From JAWPMV01 sp038527215 (GTDB lineage Bacteria > Bacteroidota > Bacteroidia > J057), in contig JBCBGC010000051.1 in the NCBI GenBank assembly GCA_038527215.1, forward strand, positions 1-49,000: a stretch of 49,000 nucleotides of DNA, written 5' to 3'. The position numbers and the translations under genes are program-made. Below, in pieces: positions 44,101 to 49,000 of the stretch. The notes under the pieces were generated by a model. It saw only the letters and a list, made by a program, of their open reading frames with translations, made no database searches and was not told the origin of the DNA. Within the stretch, counting starts at the first letter, position 1, and each line of letters opens with the position of its first letter.

Positions 44101-45277
44101 CCTTCTGAAAATCGGGAATTTGCTCAATTTGGCGACGGATCTTTTGGTAAATGCCCTTCCGATCATGGCGATAGTCATGCACCAAAACCGAGAATCGTCC
44201 CAGGCCCATGCCCGTGAGCCGTTTATACACCACATCAAGGGCCGCCCTTTTCTGCGACACGACCAATACCCGCTTTCCGTGGGCCATTGCATCAGCAATC
44301 ATGTTGACGATGACCTGAGACTTGCCGGTACCGGGCGGGCCGTGGATGACCAGGGAATCGCCATGTTTGATTTTGAGGAGGGCGGCTTCCTGAGATTGAT
44401 CCACCGGGGTAACAAAAAACCGCTCCTCTTCCCGGATATAAGGTTTCGCTTTTTCCGTAGGCAGAGGAAGTTGGTCTTCCTGGAACAAATGATCGATGGA
44501 GAAGGTCTCTGGATTTTTTTCCATCACCTGATAATCCTGTAAGAGGGCAGAATCGGATTGTGGAAAAATGCCCAGGACGGCCTGAGGCTTAAAGGTGAGT
44601 ACCCCCGTACGGAAGCCTTCCATTTTCACCGCTTTGTAATCTACGAAGCGCTCCAGCTTGAGGTCGAACATGCGGGGATTGAAGTTGACCTCTAGTTCAT
44701 AGGATTTGACCTTTTGGTACAAATTGTTCACCCAAGTCAACCAATCCTGATGAGATTCTATTTCTTCTTCCCAGAAAGCAGGCGGCAAGCGGAATTGCTG
44801 GAATTGTTCGAAGGCCAGAAAAAAGGTTTTATTGAAAACGACAGGCTCTTCCTTGATCGGCACCAACTTCCAGCGGGGACGAGAAAGCAGGTCGCGCACC
44901 AGTTTCACCGGGAAGAGCAAAACCGGACAGCGGGCAATGGTGCCATCGTTGAATTTCCCCTCTACGAAAGGATAGCCCAGAAAAAGGTCATAAGTCCCTG
45001 TTTCCTCGAAGAAATTTCGATTGGTTCGGAAAATGCGATTGAGGCGTACATCGGCCAGATTGGTGCGCTCAAAGCGGGCATCCAGCTTATTGATCAGGCG
45101 CACCTCTTTTCCAGCGATAATTTTTCTCAGGATATCCTCTGCTTCATCCTGCTCGATCAGGCCCAGGTCGTGTAGGTCAATATCCCGCCGGGAGCTCAGT
45201 CTGCCAAGTTTCAGGGAACGGTTACCCTGGCTGAGATTGGTGAGCCGTAATTTGTAATTGTGTATGATCTGCCGCAT
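41123..45277 (-). CDS. DUF4011-like / SF1 helicase / Vsr-like nuclease fusion protein (Hhe-like)
   Basis: The 1384-aa protein has an N-terminal segment YKLRLTNLSQGNRSLKLGR resembling the start of DUF4011. The helicase has the Q-motif VDQSQEAAL, Walker A GPPGTGKS (about 313-320), Walker B FDEASQ (about 962), GDEKQLQPLD, SWHYRS and VAITRARLKNYV, all intact. Between Walker A and B lies a 640-residue helical insertion. The final domain reads YKLDIAV (Asp1307), then GIECEG (Glu1324, Glu1326), then WSRNWW, matching the REase_MTES_1575/Vsr-like nuclease fold. COG1112 helicases with this layout are known defence proteins (Hhe). The ATG at 45277 starts the DUF4011-like segment. Confidence 0.88.
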   Translation of the reverse strand: MRQIIHNYKLRLTNLSQGNRSLKLGRLSSRRDIDLHDLGLIEQDEAEDILRKIIAGKEVRLINKLDARFERTNLADVRLNRIFRTNRNFFEETGTYDLFLGYPFVEGKFNDGTIARCPVLLFPVKLVRDLLSRPRWKLVPIKEEPVVFNKTFFLAFEQFQQFRLPPAFWEEEIESHQDWLTWVNNLYQKVKSYELEVNFNPRMFDLKLERFVDYKAVKMEGFRTGVLTFKPQAVLGIFPQSDSALLQDYQVMEKNPETFSIDHLFQEDQLPLPTEKAKPYIREEERFFVTPVDQSQEAALLKIKHGDSLVIHGPPGTGKSQVIVNMIADAMAHGKRVLVVSQKRAALDVVYKRLTGMGLGRFSVLVHDYRHDRKGIYQKIRRQIEQIPDFQKEMHDLSLTQAEHAYKLLSRETDQLTRQFEDLFQGLTDTERFGIDLHTLYLALDVQKPPLPLEEIAPKWNLSQLGQFEDRLRSVWDYLELLQEDHPWEQRLSFRHYSLQDQDRMGEFLGSLAAQIEALHREYTDLSAALSTRILDDQLNQKRIKEFRKVDGFVADHEKLSDLNAIHQSPQDVEELKKSLSYLEGLIQKMEKRQYLDDGYWKLYESLPRHVKAYEKHARKFQRYVSLDYQRARWFFRRVLQPFDLKLDITLFRRLKSEVRAFTRLHSFYVNHHADPVFEYFPLLESQQEKWAWWEARIADCESYAYCRSITYFPSVRPRFDREGFDRNRWEKSMRLIETLEAFNDHLSKVKRDWNRYLHPTQIERLLEGIKAPDKVQAYLEKLQESFHRDFADLKNLDSLLAQFSPHEIKALDLIKPELSLETRENTLIRDVRNSIYFFWVEYLERGTPILTEVSGRGWNRKGRTYREKWAMRRNKLKELIQRRIKEGILDSIEYNRLNNPVTYRNILHQVSKKRRLWSVRKLVSESWNQGLHLLVPCWLASPESVAAIFPMQRDFFDLVIFDEASQCFVERAIPVMLRGKQVAIAGDEKQLQPLDLYKVKYEETEEDFVENELALEVESILDLAKTAFEGTYLSWHYRSREEELINFSNQAFYEGKLQVIPSATHLPENHPPLSWIGVDGLWDQNRNQQEAQAVIRLVRELINRPDKPSIGIVTFNYHQQELIKDLLDKELEYLAKEDTQQYQLLVATLNRTENEEYQGLFVKNIENVQGDERDIIIFSIGYAKNKAGKLVARFGLLNQAGGENRLNVAITRARLKNYVICSFLPSDLKVEGAANPGPRYLKAYLQYVKAVSDGSMAEATQLLNAQHEADITSLAPNLLADQVSEALQAQGYIVSRNVGDTAYKLDIAVKSDPASDEYLLGIECEGPNYFSGATAKEREIYRQDLLQERGWLVYRVWSRNWWKNPEKEVKQIIALLKKQQEKS

Positions 45278-45285
45278 CTGGACCC

Positions 45286-45293
45286 CAAAGGTA
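45286..45293 (-). promoter_or_regulatory. possible -7 promoter box very close to the helicase start
   Basis: CAAAGGTA on the plus strand is TACCTTTG on the minus strand, a perfect -7 match 8 bases before the ATG at 45277. If used, the transcript would be nearly leaderless. No -33 at standard spacing was found. Confidence 0.4.
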
Positions 45294-45316
45294 CAAAAAG
45301 CCGACAAAGACTGAGA

Positions 45317-47125
45317 CTAATTTCCTCCGGGGCGGCCAGGGGTGATGGGTCTCGTACCAGGATTCGCGCCGGGAGGGCCTACTCCGGGAGGGGTTTCGCC
45401 AGGAGGTCCTGCTCCTTCTCCAGGTATGGCCGGAGGTTTGGGGGCCTGCGGCTTTACGATATGGTCTTCAAAATCCCAATTGGCGCGGATGTTTACCGGG
45501 GCGGAATCTTCCAGCACCTTCTCTGGTTTTTTCGGGGGAAAAATAACGCCAGGACTGAGCACCCCATTGCCATCGGTATCATAGATTACCTGAAAGCGAT
45601 AATCACCAGGTTCCAGCAATGGAAAAGAAAAAATCGTATCGCGGCTGGTCCGGACGATGGCTCCTTTGCTGTCTAACAAATGCAGAACAATGGGACCTCC
45701 TTCGTAGGTAGAATCCAGTTCTACGCGCCCACTCAGGTTCCCATAGTCTTCTACTTTGAACCAGGGCAGGGCAAACCGATAAACGGTATCTGTAGCGGAA
45801 GAGTCCCGATCCAGGAAAAACTTCCCATCCACATGTAAAATGTACCGAGCTTCCGGGTCTAGTTGAGCAGTTGGTTTGATATTCAGGCGCAGGCCATTGG
45901 AAGTGATTCGCAAGGGAAAACGCTTTTGCAAGCTGTCAATCCGGCTGGTATCAGTAAGCCAAATCCAATCCCGGTGCAGGGCCGGCTGATAGGCTTCATA
46001 CAGCAACATTTCCCATTGGGCTTTTTCTACCGATAAGGTGGGTTTCTCGAGAATAGGGCTTTCCATTTTACGATTCCCTCGGGGCGTCACTACCATCATG
46101 GTATCCAGGCGATTTCCCAGACTATCCCGCACGTTCGCAAATTGCAATTGAGAATACAATCCTTGCTTTCGGGGCATGGCGATGAGGATTTCGGCATCCC
46201 CTTTCGGGCCTTCAAAAAAGGAAAATTGGCGAATGGGCTGACTGGGTCCCGCTAAGGTATCCCGGATGGTGATCTGCAAGCCTGTCAGGTCCAGGTTCTC
46301 ACTAAAGCGGGCGGTCAGGGTGCGCGAATTAAGCCAATTATAGCCCAATAATCTGGGAGGCTTTTGGTCCGGTAAAAAGGCGAATAATTCTACCGTGGAA
46401 AGGACCGAGGTGTCGTTTTCAAACTGAATCACGGAGTCCATCGCAATCGCAATGACTTCCGTATCCAGGTTGTAGGTATTGTCCTGGCCTCCGTCGATCA
46501 GGCCAAAGGCCCGGAAACTGGTATTCCGGAGGTATTTAAACTCAAAATTACCCTGAGCATCCGTCTTGGTGATATAAGCCGGTCTTTTGCCCCGAAACTG
46601 ATTATTAATGGCACTGTCCGCATCGAAGAGCAGTACCTTCATATCTGCCTGCCCTTGTCCGCCTTTAGGAGAAAAAATCCGCCCTTTGATCTGCATGCTG
46701 TCCAGTTGATCTCCGGTACTAAAGGCCAGGGTATAAGCCTCCGCAATGCTGTTGTTTTCATTGAGGTCCTTGACCTCCGTCAGGGTGATCACATAAGTGG
46801 TACTGTCTCTCAAAGGTTCTTCAAAGCGGATCCGAATTCGCCGGGCATTATCACTGCGCAGAATCTTCGGTCTTTTGACCAGAGGGGAAATAAAAATTTC
46901 CTTATCAAAAGCTGGCGGTCTGATCGCCTCTGAAAAATAAATTTTTACTTCCTGCCCGTCGAAATCCAGGCTTTGATTTTCCGGTTGGCTTTTCACCACT
47001 TCTGGCGGAACCTGATCCCTGGGACCACCGGTAGGGGAGAGGGGTTGTGCACAATGCATCAACACCATCGCCATCATGGCCCAAACTAAGGCCCACCAGC
47101 CTACCCATATTTGCTTTTTGATCAT
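45317..47125 (-). CDS. lipoprotein with SbsA-type Ig-like domain
   Basis: The 602-aa protein has a lipobox MVLMHC (Cys25). An Ig-like Big_5 domain follows (PPEVVKSQPENQSLDFDGQEVKIYFSEAI to LAFSTG, about 40-140), then carboxypeptidase-regulatory-like and beta domains. The last 40 residues are a Pro/Gly-rich tail. This is a conserved Bacteroidota surface or periplasmic lipoprotein type of unknown role. The start overlaps the upstream gene by four bases. Confidence 0.85.
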   Translation of the reverse strand: MIKKQIWVGWWALVWAMMAMVLMHCAQPLSPTGGPRDQVPPEVVKSQPENQSLDFDGQEVKIYFSEAIRPPAFDKEIFISPLVKRPKILRSDNARRIRIRFEEPLRDSTTYVITLTEVKDLNENNSIAEAYTLAFSTGDQLDSMQIKGRIFSPKGGQGQADMKVLLFDADSAINNQFRGKRPAYITKTDAQGNFEFKYLRNTSFRAFGLIDGGQDNTYNLDTEVIAIAMDSVIQFENDTSVLSTVELFAFLPDQKPPRLLGYNWLNSRTLTARFSENLDLTGLQITIRDTLAGPSQPIRQFSFFEGPKGDAEILIAMPRKQGLYSQLQFANVRDSLGNRLDTMMVVTPRGNRKMESPILEKPTLSVEKAQWEMLLYEAYQPALHRDWIWLTDTSRIDSLQKRFPLRITSNGLRLNIKPTAQLDPEARYILHVDGKFFLDRDSSATDTVYRFALPWFKVEDYGNLSGRVELDSTYEGGPIVLHLLDSKGAIVRTSRDTIFSFPLLEPGDYRFQVIYDTDGNGVLSPGVIFPPKKPEKVLEDSAPVNIRANWDFEDHIVKPQAPKPPAIPGEGAGPPGETPPGVGPPGANPGTRPITPGRPGGN

Positions 47126-47610
47126 CTGCTGCGAATATAAAACAAAGCCACCACACCCAGGATACTGGCCCCGATGGTGAGCAGCGGTTTCCCAAAGCGG
47201 TTGATCGGGCGTGGATCTTCTCCTCTCAGCGCTTTAGGGCTATTTTTTCTGACCAGGCGAATCTCTTTTACGCCTAGCGTATCCTGATGACTGAAGGTCT
47301 CTGATTGCATCAGGCTATCCTGGTACATGACATCAATGCTCACCTGGCGGAGATAGCGTTTGTCAGGCAGGCGCTCATAGGTAATGGCAGGCGGGCGAAG
47401 GGCCAGTTGACCAAGGGCCGCAGGGTCCAGGCTCCAATCGGGCCACCAACTTTCTGCCTGGGCGGGGGAAATCTCCGTAAAAGGCCCGGGGAAAGAGGCT
47501 TGTATCTCCTGACCTAAGTTTTGGCAAATCTCCTGGTTATTGGGTTGAGCCCATAGGGCAGTCGTACCGAGCAGCCAGCCAAAGATCACACTATTCCTGA
47601 TGTTCCCCAC
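47122..47610 (-). CDS. exported protein with C-terminal membrane helix
   Basis: The 162-aa form starts at a GTG (47610), giving the signal peptide MGNIRNSVIFGWLLGTTALWAQ. A later GTG at 47589 and a longer form to 47670 are possible. The mature part has no recognised domain, and one hydrophobic helix near the C-terminus (LLTIGASILGVVALFYIRSR) could anchor it. Overlaps with both neighbours place it within the operon. Confidence 0.65.
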   Translation of the reverse strand: MGNIRNSVIFGWLLGTTALWAQPNNQEICQNLGQEIQASFPGPFTEISPAQAESWWPDWSLDPAALGQLALRPPAITYERLPDKRYLRQVSIDVMYQDSLMQSETFSHQDTLGVKEIRLVRKNSPKALRGEDPRPINRFGKPLLTIGASILGVVALFYIRSR

Positions 47611-48109
47611 GGAAAGATTGAGATTGAAATCGTTGAACAAACCCCCACACCCCGAGATAGCCCCAGCCAAAGACAGGCAGGCAAAGCAATCCCATTAACA
47701 TATTACTGGCTCCCATCATCCAGGCCACCAGGGGTACCAGACATAAGAGGAAGAGAAATGCCAAATGAAGCATCAACATCTGTCGGAACCGATATAAACG
47801 CTGCATGACAGGGGCCCATTTTTCTTCTTCCTCTTTTAACCACCCCTCCAAAAAATCATGCTGCCTGGCGTAAGGTGTCAGTTCTGCCAATAAGGGTTGT
47901 ATGGCCTGAAACTGTTGTAGCGCGCTGCGCTCAGCATCGCGGGTGATGGTTTCTACCTGCTCTACCAGGGGAAAAACCTTTTGTTGAAGCTGTAGATGCT
48001 CCCGATCACTCCTCATGTTGAGGCCACAATGCCGACATCTTTGCGCCTCGAAGGCGGGATTTTCCCCTTCACAATGCGGGCATATAAGGCTGAGAGAAGA
48101 TCTTCCCAT
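47591..48109 (-). CDS. zinc-ribbon membrane protein
   Basis: The 172-aa protein begins with a zinc ribbon: CPHCEGENPAFEAQRCRHCG, two CxxC pairs. A helical, acidic middle follows, then two hydrophobic helices (about 113-155). It is one of many small zinc-ribbon membrane proteins without known function. It lies one base after the T9SS cargo gene. Confidence 0.75.
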   Translation of the reverse strand: MGRSSLSLICPHCEGENPAFEAQRCRHCGLNMRSDREHLQLQQKVFPLVEQVETITRDAERSALQQFQAIQPLLAELTPYARQHDFLEGWLKEEEEKWAPVMQRLYRFRQMLMLHLAFLFLLCLVPLVAWMMGASNMLMGLLCLPVFGWGYLGVWGFVQRFQSQSFRGEHQE

Positions 48110-48110
48110 A

Positions 48111-49000
48111 TCACTTTTTCCAGATTTTGTACATCCGCCTTCCCTGCTCAGTTTTCAGTTCCAGGCTATAAATACCGGCGGCCAAATGCTGTACCGAAAA
48201 ACGGGCTTCATAAAAGCCAGAGGGGCTTTTCTCAATTTGCGAACGCAAGATGGCGCTTCCTTTCATATCCCACAAGCGGATTTCCAGGGGGCCGTTTCGT
48301 CGGGTTCCGATTTTCAGGTGTAAGGCATCCTCTACTGGATTCGGTCCTAAGACTACCTGCCAATCTTCCATTTCTTCGAGGTTGCTGATGGCGGTCGGTA
48401 AAAAGTCGATGATCCGAAATTGATCCAGATATATGCCATCTCCCTGAACCAGGGGATTGGATCGCAGGTGGAATCGAATCCGAAAATTAGGATGTCGAAA
48501 GGCATCCAAGTCAATGCGGATTTCTTTCCAGGCTTGATGCCCAGTAAAACTTTGCAAGGGGATCCAATGTCCCGTGGCATCCAGTCCTTCCAGCCGGACT
48601 GAGTCCTGGCCAGGTTCTAAAGACCATTGGGCTTGAAAACTGAGATATGGAGCAAAAGTCTGAGAGAGGTCGAGTCCTTGGGCGAGAAATAAGAAGAGCG
48701 ATTTCTGGCTACCGTAATTCCCATATTTTGAGTCTGCCAGACAAAATGATCCTTGCACCGGGTCAATGACACTTTGGTCCCAGCGGATAGCATCCAGGGG
48801 ATAAAGCCATTGATTCAGGTTTTGCTCAAAATCATCTGCAAAAAGGGTGTCCTGGGCCCCGGGATAGAGATAGGCTATTTTTTCATCCACCAACACCCCA
48901 GACTGATACAACTCAAGACGGAAAGCCAAAGCCTGAATCAATGGCTTTATCCCCTGGATGCTATCCGCTGGGACCAAAGTGTCATTGACCCGGTGCAAGG
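48111..49000 (-). CDS. C-terminal part of a secreted protein with a T9SS sorting domain
   Basis: The frame runs through the right edge, so only the last 296 residues are seen. The middle has a beta-sandwich like those after immune-inhibitor-A/MAM-type peptidases (SFQAQWSLEPGQDSVRLEG, then IYLDQFRII). The end is a type A T9SS sorting domain: VVLGPNPVEDALHLKI, then IRLWDMKGS, then LAAGIYSLELKTEQGRRMYKIWKK. The protein is therefore exported by T9SS and its tail cleaved at the outer membrane. The catalytic part, if any, lies outside the window. Confidence 0.88.
   Translation of the reverse strand, partial: LHRVNDTLVPADSIQGIKPLIQALAFRLELYQSGVLVDEKIAYLYPGAQDTLFADDFEQNLNQWLYPLDAIRWDQSVIDPVQGSFCLADSKYGNYGSQKSLFLFLAQGLDLSQTFAPYLSFQAQWSLEPGQDSVRLEGLDATGHWIPLQSFTGHQAWKEIRIDLDAFRHPNFRIRFHLRSNPLVQGDGIYLDQFRIIDFLPTAISNLEEMEDWQVVLGPNPVEDALHLKIGTRRNGPLEIRLWDMKGSAILRSQIEKSPSGFYEARFSVQHLAAGIYSLELKTEQGRRMYKIWKK

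Overview
The window looks like a chromosomal segment of a Bacteroidota bacterium, most likely from the Saprospirales (Lewinella/Haliscomenobacter-like). The reasons are TAnnTTTG promoter boxes, a secreted protein with a type IX secretion (T9SS) sorting domain, SbsA-type Ig-like lipoproteins, a bacterial GGGP synthase, a DUF3857 protein and the general gene content. GC is close to one half by eye. No rRNA, tRNA, CRISPR array, transposase or phage gene was seen. Most of the window is ordinary core and envelope gene content, broken up by a few accessory-looking loci.

Layout. 1-3.9 kb: start of a probable CPBP membrane protease, divergent from dusB, then a large secreted coiled-coil protein with a TonB-C-like domain at each end. 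4.1-5.9 kb: a solitary GHKL (MORC-like) ATPase with a Shedu/PD-(D/E)XK-like tail. 5.9-6.5 kb: a structured intergenic region with several terminators. 6.5-9.1 kb: an ECF sigma factor and a fused anti-sigma/beta-barrel protein. 9.4-12.3 kb: recQ and an unknown gene. 12.3-17.9 kb: rsfS, divergent from a birA-coaX-OMP-TPR-methyltransferase run. 17.9-20.6 kb: a pseudo-hydrolase lipoprotein, pyrH and tsf, the last two with separate promoters. 20.9-23.3 kb: a second ECF sigma operon, with anti-sigma-like and beta-barrel proteins as separate genes. 23.3-34 kb, all on the minus strand: EamA transporter, a duplicated-domain unknown, lipoproteins, an M23 peptidase, a FAH-family enzyme, GGGP synthase, an Ig-like protein and a DUF3857 protein. 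34-38.5 kb: two GT2 glycosyltransferases, a small conserved protein and a sodium:solute symporter. 38.5-39 kb: an array of 101-bp hairpin-rich repeats. 39-41 kb: a NatAB-type ABC exporter. 41.1-45.3 kb: a giant DUF4011-like/SF1 helicase/Vsr-like nuclease protein, similar in layout to the Hhe defence protein. 45.3-49 kb: an envelope operon ending, at the window edge, in a T9SS cargo protein.

Most notable. The two sigma loci are paralogous modules. In one, sigma factor, single-pass membrane anti-sigma-like protein and outer-membrane barrel are three genes joined by ATGA overlaps. In the other, the anti-sigma-like part and the barrel are one 674-aa polypeptide. Its cytoplasmic part has eight tandem copies of a 31-32-residue Trp-containing motif, with Trp at residues 26, 57, 88, 120, 152, 183, 215 and 246; the split version has the motif once. 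Both operons carry an upstream GCAAC-N16-AC...TCTA element that fits an autoregulated ECF promoter. I propose a trans-envelope signalling system: an outer-membrane barrel sensing its surroundings, a membrane-spanning link, and sigma sequestration by a repeat array. The gene structure is read from the sequence. The mechanism is inference.
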